Source: Larus michahellis | Lineage: Eukaryota; Chordata; Aves; Charadriiformes; Laridae | DNA length: 64,000 nucleotides | Direction: 5' to 3' | Assembly: GCF_964199755.1 (NCBI RefSeq) | Contig: NC_133899.1 | Coordinates: 28,747,446 to 28,811,445 of the forward strand | In this document: positions 1-17,289 of the stretch, piece after piece | How the letters are laid out: each line of letters begins with the position of its first letter | How positions within the stretch are numbered: position 1 is the first letter of the stretch | Program-made: the position numbers and the translations under genes | The notes under the pieces: model-generated | Told to the model about the DNA's origin: nothing | Databases searched by the model: none | What the model saw: only the letters and a program-made list of their open reading frames with translations

Positions 1-2239
1 AGAGAGAAGAGAGAAGTTAGAGAGAAGTTAGGTTGAGCTTCTTAAGTGTCTCATTATAAAGTGTTTTTTTTATTTCTCATGACATTCTAGTTCCTTTCTG
101 AACATTTTTCATTATGTCCACACGTTTTTAATATATGGCCTCCTACATCTATACAAAAACTTCCATCGCTGGACTGATAATGACATACCCAGAAATAATT
201 CCACTTGCCTAATCCTACTCACTAGTCCAATGGTTAAATGTTATCTGACATGCGTGTCCTTGCGGTAACAGTACAAGCTGATAATCATCTGGTTTTCTAT
301 CATTAGATCTAGTCCTTTTCAGTGTTCCTGAGAACACTGTCTTTCATTGTGTGAGTGTGAATTTCTCTGTTCCTAGCTACAGAATTTACAACTTATTCTA
401 TGCAGAAATGTGCTTTTTAGATAGGGCCACCATGTTAGTCATTATAAAACTGTTCTTAATAGCTGACCTTACTAACATCTTTATGTCATCTCTTCATTTA
501 CCAGGAAGGCACTCCTGCTCTTTTTTGCTAGGTCATTGAGAATTTCAAGCAGAACATAATAAAAATACTCTGTAAAGTAATGATTTTCTTTCTGCAGTTA
601 GATTTTGAGATCCATCCTCTAACCAGTTCTTGTCTATTTAACAAGAGTTACCTTCACTTTTGGATATCATTATTTTTTTATTACATTCTCAGACAGAAGC
701 TACTAATCTTACCAATACATTTAAATTTTAATCAAAAGCAGTTTAACATTAATTTTTGTTTCCTGTGCACCATACTGGCATCTATTAATAAGGCCATTAA
801 ACTGTAATTATTTACTGTGTTGCATGTCAGCCTTCTGTGATATCTAAGAATGATATCAAGCTAACTGGCCTATTCTGGTCATCTTATTTATCCTCAATAC
901 TATTATAACTTTAGTTCATTCATAACCTTCTAAAATTTTCCAAGCATACTATCATTTGCATAAAATGAATTGATGAGTGGCTCAGAAAGTTCTTCAACTA
1001 GTTGATTAATATCCTTGATTGAAAAATGCCTGCTTTAAAAATGTTAACATGAGTAGTTCCAGTTTTAGATTATTTTTATTTATTAATAAAATACAAAGTG
1101 TTTCTTTATCCATGTAAATTATGAGCATCTTATCATGGTTCTTTACAAAGGCAGGGAAAAATATGCATTGAAACAACCTTTCTCTTCTGTATTCTGATTG
1201 ACTATTTTAAAACCCTTAGGTAGGATTAAGCATTGCTTGAATTTCATTAGGTCCTGATTATAATCTCTGATTACATTAGCCATCAAGTTTTCATTGACAT
1301 TTTTATCTTTCATTTTCAGTAATCTGTATTTCTAACAACTGTTTTATTCTTACCGCTATCATTTTTCCTATTTTTCATTCACTTCTGCTGTAGTGGCCGT
1401 GGCCTGATCCAGTAGGGCTCATGAATATTTGCTTTAGTCTGTAAACGTAAAAGGGTGGAGATTTTTTAACTGTCAATGAAAAAGTGTGTAATAATGGTGT
1501 TTAGTGTTTAACCTTCTGCGTCTTCAAACCTCTCCTAACTTGCCTTCACATTTTTTAGCTTAAGTTTTTGTGTCACTCATTTTGCTCATGACTGCTTTCA
1601 GCATATGAAAATTGCCCTTTTTAAAACACTAAGGCTATAGAAACGATGTGCTTATGAGATACACTTGCTCGTTTTTTTAAAGAATAGCCTCCTAAGGCAA
1701 GACAAAGTCCTTAATCTACTTGCTTCATTTAAGGATTCCAGTATATCAAAGGAGAACGTCAGTGAAGCTTCAAGAATACTGAACAAATTTTACAGAGCAA
1801 GGACACTGGTGGCAAGGATAATGACAGAACCAGACTGATTCAGGAAATTGCAGCCAGCTCCTTTGCATTCTCTCCCTGATCAGTTGAGATTGACCCTGAG
1901 AATTTTTCATTAGAAAATTCAGACATAGCCATGCTTAGCTTATTTATTCTGCCAATTTTAAACCCTAGTTTTTTCTGATGTCACAGAAGTATAATGTTGA
2001 AACATTAGTTCTCCTAGTAAATTCTATAAACATGAATTCTCTAATGCATATAGCAACACAGTTTTCTAATACTGACCCTTCAAATATACCCTGCCCTAAA
2101 ATGTAGAGGCTTAGGTATATTTCATGTCTAAAGCCAAATGAGCTTTTCCATGTGCATATTGAACTCTCTTAACTAATCTATTTCTTGTGATCAGGCAGGA
2201 TTAAAATTTCACAGAGTTCTACTAAATATCAATATGTAA
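1..2239. other. no gene recognised (presumed LRRC9 intron)
   Basis: AT-rich unique sequence. The first 35 bases are a purine-rich GAGA stretch. No CR1 end, tRNA or convincing exon was seen. It lies upstream of the first recognisable LRRC9 exon remnant, so it is probably intronic, which is inferred from position only. An open stretch around 1733-1837 has no similarity I can name. Confidence 0.4.
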
Positions 2240-2333
2240 AACACTGCAAGAAGAGGGCTAGTAAGTCTAATTTCAAACGACCAAACATTGACAATAACCC
2301 TTTGAACAGTATCTCTCACCTTGAAAGACTACC
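2240..2333 (+). pseudogene. LRRC9: decayed LRRC9 LRR exon remnant
   Basis: One frame (about 2280-2333) reads N-I-D-N-N-P-L-N-S-I-S-H-L-E-R-L-P-K. This is a leucine-rich repeat that lines up with the human repeat just before the V-L-C-L-N-Y exon. A second frame just upstream (about 2259-2285) reads V-S-L-I-S-N-D-Q, resembling the residues that precede that repeat. The two pieces overlap in different frames, as if roughly 22 nt were deleted. No GT follows the expected exon end. Short and by eye only, so tentative. Confidence 0.45.
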
Positions 2334-8307
<5,974 letters not shown>

Positions 8308-8370
8308 GTATTGTGTCTGAACTACAGTCACATTGAATAAATACTGCCTGGACAAAAGCTCCCAAATCAG
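8308..8370 (+). pseudogene. LRRC9: LRRC9 exon with in-frame TAA
   Basis: The acceptor TTTTTACAG ends at 8307 and a GTAACA donor follows 8370. The 21 codons read V-L-C-L-N-Y-S-H-I-E-stop-I-L-P-G-Q-K-L-P-N-Q. The human counterpart as I recall it reads V-L-C-L-N-Y-N-H-I-E-S-I-M-P. The TAA at 8338-8340 falls where a sense codon is expected, with matching residues on both sides, so it is a lesion rather than a frame error. Confidence 0.75.
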
Positions 8371-11284
8371 GTAACAGACAGCAGCTGTACTGAAAGGTGG
8401 CCTCTTGTGGCTATGGACAGCAAGGACTTGCCAATGGAAGCAAGTACCATCAGCTTTTAAAATATACTTTTATCTTTCCTTTACTGCACAGAGGAGGAAA
8501 GAGGTATCTTCAGTGTCAATAGCTTTGGATCTCCCTTTTTTCCCCCTCTCCTAGCTTGAAGAAACCCAGTATATAAGGGGTTTCTTTGTTTTGCACGCAT
8601 ATGGTATGTTTGGCATCATCTGGTTGGCTTTTCTGTCCTGAGTTCTTTGTGAACAACTTGTTAGGCCACTTCTTCATCAAACTAACTATACCAGTCTGCT
8701 GTCCTCTGTTCTTTGGATCCTATTGCATAGGTGGTTAGGCATATATTGAAGTTTTTTCACCTTCCTGCAACGGATTTCATTTTGAGTAAGGGTACCATCT
8801 GCCTCTCTCTGGTTGCTGGTTTGATCTGGGAGAGTGTGTGCATGTGCCTCTGATCAGATTGATCATTCATATTCTGTTTTCACTTAATTATAGGAATATA
8901 TTCAGATAGTGAGGAATATATTGAGATAGTATTTCAGTAACTTGAGCCTGACCTGTGGAAATTCAGCTGCCTTACACTTTATAGTATCCTGATGGCCATC
9001 ACAACCCCTTGTTAGAATCAATGAGTTCAGCCAGTTCAGACTACAGTACCTTTTATGGACATAAAGAAGGCTTTTGTATAATCATCCAAAAGTCTTCTGC
9101 AATGTCGTGTGTAGTCTAAGCAGTCATTCATTCTGCCATTAAACTCCTTTCCTTTGCTCATTTCATAAGTGATATTCTTTTCATCATCCTCTAAAGGAGA
9201 TGGTCATACTTCTTTCTTTTTCCTTTTGCCATCAACGTTAGATCAGCCTGTGTCCTAAAGAGCATTTTCAAATTACCTTTCAGTTTGCATTTCTCATCTG
9301 TGCACTCTTTCAGGACTGAAACTTCAGGGACCTGTCAGGATTCATTTACTTATTTCTACATATATAAGGCAACATCCATGGTCAAGTTCAGTTTTATGAT
9401 ATCAGACGAGTCTTGCAAAGTCACCATGCAGAATTCCTTCTATACATTGATCAAGTTTTATGAAAGTAACAGTGACAGAGCATCAGAGAATCCTGCAAAA
9501 TCTGTTTGTTGTGTGCATACTTCTTAAGACTTCACCCAGCTCTTCTTGTCTTCATTCTTTGCATATGCTCAGCATCTGGAGCGTGGGAAAAACATGAGTC
9601 TGTTTTCAGATTTTCTGGGGAAAAGGGACATTGGCAGAAGTACACATGGATGTGGACTGTCTGGGCTTCCATCATAGTGTGACAAATTTCTGTGCTCATT
9701 TTGCTTATCTGCTTCCTTATGAGAGATGAACATTCTTTACACAGACTGGGGGTTCAAAAAGGACTTGAAATAAATGTTCAGTAACTGTAGGAATGCCCCT
9801 CTTGTTGATGGGACGGATTTTTTTTACACTAATGCCTTCCAGCCTCCTCCCCTTTCCCTTTTTAAATGATGACAAATTTTAGCTTCCTTGCAGGCCACTG
9901 AAACTTGGCTGATGTTCCCAAACATAGTGTAAGTCAACATAAATACTCCATGTTGTTTCTCAGCCAGCTTTTTTAGAATGTGACTTACTCAGAGTCACTG
10001 ATATGAACACGTCAGATTCTAGCTCAGCAGCTGCTACTTAACAGCCTTTAAGTCAATACTGGAACGGAAATTATTTCATTAGTACTGTATGATATGAATA
10101 ACATTGCCCCCTTTTTTCCCCACAAATACAGCACAAAAGTATTAAGTAAACAACTATGCTTCATTTAAGGTTTATTGATACTTCTACCATGTTCAGTTAG
10201 TAATGATCCAGAACCATTGTCAAGATTACGTCTGTTATTGATATACTTTCAAACTATTTCTCAGTGCCCCCTGAGGTGCATTTGCTCTTTTCATCAGTTT
10301 TTTGGAAGTTTTTACTTCTTACTGTCAATTTCTTTATTTTTCCATTTATTATAGCTGCTTTTAATTACCTGCTAAGTGGATACTATCTTCTTTATGAATG
10401 TTGCCTTCTTTATCAATTGTGAGATATTCTAGGAACAGAAATGTTCTTGAACCTTCCTCAGATCCTCTTGACACTTTCTCCAGAAGTTGAATTAGCTCTT
10501 ACTTTTTGTGACTTTGTGAGATAAGCCTGAGTAAAGCAGAAAATATACATAGTACATATTTACACATCTTAACACAAATTAATATTACATATTAACTTAC
10601 AGTGTGGATATTGTTTTGTTTGTGATGTATGATTATAATCAAGTCATGTCAACTACCTGCTCAGCAATCACCAATATTTAGTGGTTTTATGGAAATTGAG
10701 ATTGTAAGGAAGAAGCAATGCTAAAATTACAACTCTCTTTTCCATTCTCTTTTTTAATCTATTACCTCATGCTACCTAATTACAGGTCAGACATAACAGA
10801 AATTAAGCTTTTACAAGCAAATTAGTGGAAAATGTTGTTTTATTTTGCCCTATTTTCATTCAACTGTCGTGAGAATACACACAAAGGTTGCCATAAGTAT
10901 TTTACGAAATTAAACAGCGGTTTACAGCTCTTTTCTTTTCATGTCCTCAGACTTCTGTAAGCAGAGGAGGGGGTTTACTTATTCGTTTGATTTTCATGGT
11001 CTGGATGCAGAAAGCTTCACCTAGCTTCCACAGAGTAGAAGTCTCTATGTAGTATTTCCACTTCCAAGTGGTATAATTTGTTTCATTTCTCATCAGATTT
11101 TTTTCATCATATACAGGTGTAATTCCTATGAAACCTGTTCCAGAGATTAGTGAAATTGCAGTCATGCATATATACTCTTAATAATTTTTATTTTTTTTTT
11201 TTTTGTGAGGGGGATGGGAAATGCTGAAGTTCTTTTGTCCAAGGAAAATTGTGCTTGATACTCTTGTTTGTTTTATTGGTTTAG
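8371..11284. other. presumed LRRC9 intron; an expected exon not found
   Basis: The human protein has roughly 35 residues between the repeat at 8308 and the one at 11285. I could not find a matching exon here. A near-repeat occurs at about 8892-8930 (GGAATATATTSAGATAGT twice). The stretch is otherwise featureless AT-rich DNA. The 80-codon ORF at 9285-9527 has no recognisable domain. Confidence 0.4.
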
Positions 11285-11421
11285 GGATGCAGAATTTGGA
11301 GAAAACCTGCTCCTGACAATGCAGAGTTTGGAAGATTTTCATCTGGCCTATAATGGAATTACTAACATGGCCCAGCTATAGCTTAGCAGGCTAAAAAACT
11401 GGAAATTTCTGGTTTTGCAGG
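11285..11421 (+). pseudogene. LRRC9: LRRC9 LRR exon with in-frame TAG
   Basis: The acceptor is TTGGTTTAG (ends 11284) and the donor is GTAGAT after 11421 (phase 1). The frame reads M-Q-S-L-E-D-F-H-L-A-Y-N-G-I-T-N-M-A-Q-L, then a stop, then L-S-R-L-K-N-W-K-F-L-V-L-Q. This is a classic LRR and matches the human repeat that continues Q-L-Q-L-N-R-L-R-N-L. The TAG at 11379-11381 sits where CAG (Gln) is expected, a simple C-to-T change. A Leu-to-Trp change follows in the next repeat. Confidence 0.8.
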
Positions 11422-12006
11422 GTAGATGGTAGCAGCTTTTCTGTATGTGCTCTCAAGCATTTTACAGTACTTTCCTTATGTCCAGCCTTCAGTTTGTGCC
11501 TTGGATTTGTAGGGCACAGTCTTCTGTAGTCTTGACCCCAATAAGAACGATTCCCTGGCTTAATTCTTGCCCTGGCTCCAAGATCCTTCAGATATTGAAC
11601 AGTGAAATTCTTCCATACTGCACCACTGTGCCTCACTTGCCTCTTACAAGGGCAGACCAGGGCAGCCAGCATGTGGAAGATCTATTTGTCAGCTCATGGC
11701 CAGCAGCAAGCTCCTGACGGAGGAAATCTCCTCTCACTATAAGCAATACCAACAATAATTATTAACCTAGGTGTTGTTCCTCAGTATGCTCATATTTTAT
11801 TTAGGAAGATGTTTTGCTTTAAATAGAGATGGCGGATACATAGATGAAATCAAACACACTGTCTTCCACTGTCAGTGAAGTGGTCCAAAACAACATACAA
11901 GAAATTTGGAAAGTTTATGAGCTGCTTTTGCTTAAGATAATTTTTTGCTGGAAAGGAATCCAAATCCATTAAAGATGATTCCATGTATTTACTCTTGCTA
12001 TATTAG
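11422..12006. other. LRRC9 intron
   Basis: Intron between two phase-1 exon ends. It begins GTAGATGG and ends with a weak acceptor, CTATATTAG. ORFs on either strand at about 11391-11717 overlap it and have no recognisable content. Confidence 0.55.
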
Positions 12007-12235
12007 GAAGCTATATCAGCCAAACTGAAGGACTTAAAGGTTTCTGCAGTTTCTCCATTTTCTTCAGGAGTTGGTATTGGACCGTAACCGCATTAAAATG
12101 ATTTCACAAGGTTTCATTGCTAGACAGAATGGTCTTTTGACTCTTCATCTGGAGCAAAACTGAATACAAGAACTGAACAGTTTACAACCTTTGGTAAAAT
12201 TACAGAAACTCTTTCTGGACTTCAACAGAATTCAA
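12007..12235 (+). pseudogene. LRRC9: LRRC9 LRR exon with frameshift and in-frame TGA
   Basis: It begins in the phase left by the previous exon and reads G-S-Y-I-S-Q-T-E-G-L-K-G, matching human G-N-E-I-S-Q-V-E-G-L. From 12068 a different frame reads E-L-V-L-D-R-N-R-I-K-M-I and continues as LRRs to 12235 (donor GTACAG). The segment 12007-12067 is 61 nt where 50 are expected, so about 11 extra bases shift the frame. A TGA at 12161-12163 replaces the Arg codon of the N-R-I motif. CGA to TGA is the usual CpG decay. The stop is followed by I-Q-E-L-N-S-L-Q-P-L-V-K-L-Q-K-L. Confidence 0.8.
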
Positions 12236-12425
12236 GTACAGTATATTTTTATTAATGCTGTAGATTCAGTGGGCTAAATACGGTGGACTGTTTTCAGACA
12301 AAATTATCATTTTCTTCTATGGATTTGCCTGAGAAAAATGACCGGTATTTTCCTCAAGATATATATACCAGTTGCAAGATTTTGAGAACTTCTGACATGT
12401 GGTGTATTTTTTAACTTTTGGACAG

Positions 12426-12494
12426 GAATCATCTGAACTAGAAAACCTTCAATTTATTCCCAGCGTTAAGGTGATCTCAAAGCACGGAAATCCA
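12426..12494 (+). pseudogene. LRRC9: LRRC9 exon, intact 23 codons
   Basis: The acceptor is TTTGGACAG (ends 12425) and the donor is a perfect GTGAGT from 12495. The exon is 69 nt, phase 0 at both ends, and starts E-S-S-E-L-E-N-L and ends K-H-G-N-P. It matches the human segment that starts D-I-T-E-L-E-K-L and ends Y-G-N-P. No lesion within this exon. Confidence 0.75.
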
Positions 12495-15400
12495 GTGAGT
12501 ATATTTGTTTGCATTGTTAAATAAACTAGATGTGTATTTCATTTTATACACTGAATATTTACTCTTTATAATCATTAAAACTGTTAGGAATTTCTCCATA
12601 ACCAGGTCATTCCTAAGTATCTGCTATTGTTTTAAGGCTGGAAGCTTCACAGTGTGTGTGATGATCACATTGCCTCACTGTGACTGTCTCAGTGCCATAC
12701 TATGATCAGGAGGCACTCTTTCTTCAGCATACTGTTCTTCATAGTGATGCAAAATAAATTTAAAATGTATGTGTTTGCATGAGTATGTTGCAGTGATGGG
12801 ATCTCCTTTCAATACTCCAGAGCAGGTCAGATCTGTTAAGAAATATCAAAATATATTAAAGGATTTCTGATATACTGGATTATATTTTTAAAATAGCTCA
12901 ATAGCAATCTTTGTTGCTGTTGTTTTGCACATCACTCCTTGAAAAAAATCCCAAAAGGAAATTTCAGGTTTCTTTTTTTCCAGGCATGCTTCTGTTTTTC
13001 AGTATAGTACTGTTGGTTTGCCTTTTTTGTCACTGGAAACAAACTATTAGAACACAGTAAAGAAGACTCTAGTCTTTCTGATTTTATAAATACCTAGCTA
13101 TGGGACTTAGCTAGAAGACAGCTAACACCTTCACATAGTAGAAAAGGCTTTCCTGGTAACCATAAAAGGACAAGTGGAACTCAGTAGGGCTAAGTGTTTG
13201 AATAAAGTTTGTAGGATCTCAGCTTCATGTATTTAAGTATCTTACCACTGCTGAGCTTTAAAGTAGCACGAAACATAAATGGAAACAAAAATATGTTTTT
13301 CATTGTTAGTTTTGAGAAAAAAACGTGGCTTTCTTTCAGCTGAAAATATAGTTCATATGGCACGTTTTCAGAAATAGACCCTTGAAGATTAGGTGGAAGG
13401 TCCAAGTTCTAAATGCCCCTTAACTTGCTTTTACCATTAACCAGCAGTTTCTGGTGTAAAGCAACAGCTAGAAAAAATGAAGGGAGAAGGCAGGGGCATG
13501 TTGGAGCAGTAGTACCTATGGTGCAGTCATGCTCTCTGATTTCAGTGGTTGACTCAAAAGAATATTTTTGCACTTAGAACATTTTTTAAACCAACTTTCA
13601 CAGTGTTATACAGAGTGGGAAATGAACTGCCTTCTGAAATGGATGATGAAATGGCAGGAGAATGTCAAGCAAACTGAATGTTAACCAGTAATGGCAAGAA
13701 CAGTCACGGTCTTCACAAGGAAAAAAGACAAACATATTTATTTTGGGAAATTGCCAATCCAGGGTTTCCTGCTCATCTATCTATAGATATAGATAACACC
13801 ATGGATTTTATTGTTCAAAAATGTGAAATTTACCCCCAGCAGTAACTTATACTTACCCTGAAGTCCCATGCTGCAGTAAATCCACTCATTTCTTCCAGCA
13901 GGGTTCACCCTCAGTTCATACTCCTGTGTAATTGTACAGCTTTTGGATAGTCTGGGTTACAGGTAGAATGAGGTCATGGGGAGAAATCGAATTTGCAGGT
14001 GCACATTTGATGAACCAAATCCTCATATATATGTTAAGGAGATGTGGTACCACTGTCATGCAAGTATGTCCATTGGAAGAAGAACAGAAGGAAAAGAAGT
14101 ACCCCTACTTTAACAGGGTATCTGTGTCTGGTAATTTTTTATAGAAGTTGCAGAGGAACACAATTCTGTTATAATGTTACTACATAATGCAGTATCACAG
14201 CAATGCTGCATCAGTGTTTTAAACAGTAATTTCAAAGTGATATAACTTCTCTGTCCGTCTTCGCTTGGTAAAGGGGATTCTTGACACATCTGATTCCAGT
14301 TTCTCTTCTTGCTGATAGTTACCTTCATAATTATTTTCAACTGTAATTTGATAATGCAATATCACATTGTCTTGTCTTGAAAGATACTATCTCATCCAGA
14401 TAATGTTCTTCATTTATTGCTTTGCCCATAAGCCTTTTGCTTTGTGTGAGTTCTCACTGTCCCTCTCATCAAAGTACTTGTCTCCCCTGCTGTGGTTCAA
14501 TCTTGCCTATCCCCATGCTTCTTGTTGAGGGTGAGGTCATGTCCTAATGCCTTGAGATGCAATTGCGTACCATGAGCTGACCGCTGTTACTGGTTATCAA
14601 CACCCCTTTTTCACTGCCATATTTCTACCTTTGCTACTCCTTTTGTTGGGAAGGGGGTCCCTGGAAAAGCTACCTTGTTGTTTTACTCCAAACCTTGTCC
14701 TGAAATTATCACCGACTATGAAACCAAAAGAAAGCTTCACAGCAGTTGGGCATCTGCTGTGACCATTGTCTGTCACACTGACCAATTTTATTGCTCATTA
14801 TTTTCTTGTGCTCACCCATCTGTCAGTCTGCCTGCCTTCATTGGGTGTGCCTCATCTCATTTTACAGTATAAATTCACTGAAACAGAGATTTTTAGTAGG
14901 ATTCACTGTTAGGTTTCCTAAATACAAGAATAACAATAACAACAGCAAGGAGTCAGAGAGGAGGCTAGCCCAGCACATGTCTCCTATGAACAGAAGGTTC
15001 ATTGTCTCTGTGGTTCTGTTTATCACTATGACCCTGCTCACTGAAAGAGTTTGTTGTCCCACAGCAGATCTGTGTTTTCTGTATCACAGCATGAAACTTC
15101 TCTGGAGATTTGTTTGAAGGACAGACTTCTTTCCTTCCAGCTCAAAAGACTGCAGTATGCATTTGAACCATCAGTTTCCCCAGAAGGACCAATAGAGTAA
15201 TGAGGAGATCTAGAGTCTGTTCCCTCTCTGTGTTCTTCAAGCCAGTTCTCCCTTCATGTCTCGGTTTCATATTTTACAGAACACAGAAACAGTTCTTTTA
15301 CACATCTGAAATGCAAGTACTAAGGATGATGAGAATCACTGGTACGATCAGTTTTATTCTCCCGTCCTCATCAACCTGTCCAGCTTTTCCTCAAACCTCT

Positions 15401-17058
15401 TTGCTTTATAGATACAAAGCACTACCAGTAGACACCTACACCACAAGGTTATTCTACTCCAATTGTCTCCTTAAATTTTTTATTGCCATGATGCTGTCAC
15501 CGTGCCCAACCACATCTAAACTGTTGCTGAACTGCAAATACTACTTGATGCACTGAATCTAACCTCTTTGCTGTTATCTTATGCTTCCCACACCTATGGG
15601 TTATGTCCTTATTATATCCTTGCATAAATTTCTTGGAATAAATATATTATTATACAAATAAAGCCCTTCAGTAGGATATTAGCTTCTAGGTACTACCAGA
15701 ATAAATGCTATTATTTGATACTGATATTAGTGGTATCTTCACTGTTTTGCCAAATCTCATTCTTCACATTGATAGAAGGTCCCTGCTGAAACCAGATAGG
15801 TTAAAACCCTTGTACATTTGGGTTCTGTCTCAGAACTTCATCTGTCAAAAATGTGTTATCACAGATCTCTGTCTGGCTATGTTAATATCTCTGTTTGCAG
15901 ACTCAGGACCTTAGTAAGTTAGTGAAACACACTTTCCCCCTTGAAGCCACAATGCTTGTACAAAGAGTTCAAAGCACTTTTGGATTGAGTGATTTCATGT
16001 GTAAATGTTTTATTTCAAAACTGACCTGTGCTTTTATTCATTGGACATCACTTAAATAAAAATATGGCAGAATGCGTAAAGCAATAGAAGCGTGTTAAGA
16101 CTATATCTTTAGAGAAATCTCTGTTTCATATTCAGGTTCAGTGAAGATGTTATACCTCATTAGCTACAACAGAACTGAGCCATTTTCTCATTAGATCGTT
16201 CAAGTGGAACAACACAAAAGATTTTCCAAGTTTGTCAGTTGCATTTTAGTTGTGCTTTTTAAAGTGCTTGTTAGAAAGTAAGAATGAAACCGTATGGTAG
16301 TGTTTAAGCTTAAAAAGTGCTTTTGATCTTAAGCTTCAAAACAGATTTTCCCAGCAGAAAGTAGGCTGGCACTTTTTATTTAGTACTGGTTTAGGTAGAC
16401 ACCAGAACACTTTGTACATAAGAATATTTTCTTTTTTTATACTATTGGTTAAATATTTTAATGTTGTCACTGGTGAATTAGAGATGATTTACAGGAGGCA
16501 ATCACCGTTGTCACTGTACTGTACCCAGTTTTAACAAAATTAACAACTCAGCACAGACTGGCACACAGCCTTAAATCAGTTGCTGCAGGAAGTGGTGTCA
16601 CAACGTGAGACTTAGGAACTACTAAGTATTTTAAAATATTATAAAGATCCTTCCAAAGATTAATTTCTATCAGCCCCCTGACAGCCATCCCTTGTAATGG
16701 GTTTACAACTGAAAATGTATTGTTTTCCATCTTTCGCAGTGAAAACAGCTTCAGTGCATTACAGTAGCTTTGTTCTTGAAGTGGTTACAATTTTGTTTCA
16801 AGCATTTGAGTTTTGTAGCTACTGGTGGTTGTTAATGTACACAGCTTACATCATAGCTTCTGTGTTTGACAGCTTATCTAGAAAGTGCAATAGTCAAATC
16901 TTAAGCTCACAAGAGTAATTTGAAGAACTGATCTTACAGTTCTTCACTCACAAAAAGTTCATCATTAGTGTTTATATTACTGGAAAACCAAAAAGACATT
17001 TCTACCATAAAGACCAAGATAAGTAATCTTTATTTTTGTTTTCATTTTTCTTACGAAG
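12495..17058. other. presumed LRRC9 intron(s); penultimate exon not found
   Basis: In human LRRC9 about 48 residues (an LRR cap with an L-P-N-L-Q motif and a charged helix) separate the preceding exon from the final one. I did not find them here. A short inverted AT repeat lies at 13776-13795. ORFs of 60-118 codons around 14.6-15.9 kb show no recognisable domain. Confidence 0.4.
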
Positions 17059-17289
17059 GCTTTCCCAGTTGCAAACTCTCAGAAGGACTGTGGACTTCCT
17101 ACACTGCCAGCAAACTTTACAAGACATAATCCTCTCAGAATCACAGATGGGAATCTGAATGAAAACATTAACCATTTATTTGGCTCTGATCTTATATTTG
17201 GTCATGAACTTGAAGAGCTTCTACTGAATAAGTCAAATGAAAGTAATCATAAACAAACAGGATTACGTATTCCTGAATGCCTAATATAG
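17059..17289 (+). pseudogene. LRRC9: LRRC9 terminal exon, open to its stop
   Basis: A long pyrimidine tract with acceptor TTACGAAG ends at 17058. 76 codons follow in frame from GCT and end with TAG at 17287-17289. The segment P-L-R-I-T-D and the later L-F-G-S-D-L-I-F-G-H-E-L-E-E-L-L line up with P-I-E-I-T-N and Y-L-G-S-D-V-T-L-T-P-E-V-E-E-F-L near the human C-terminus. No ATG is needed because it is a 3' exon. This exon itself is not broken. Confidence 0.7.

Noticed and set aside
1733-1837. Open stretch tested as an upstream LRRC9 exon
   Set aside because: A weak S-K-D-x-G-G resemblance only, with no clear splice sites. Not enough to call.
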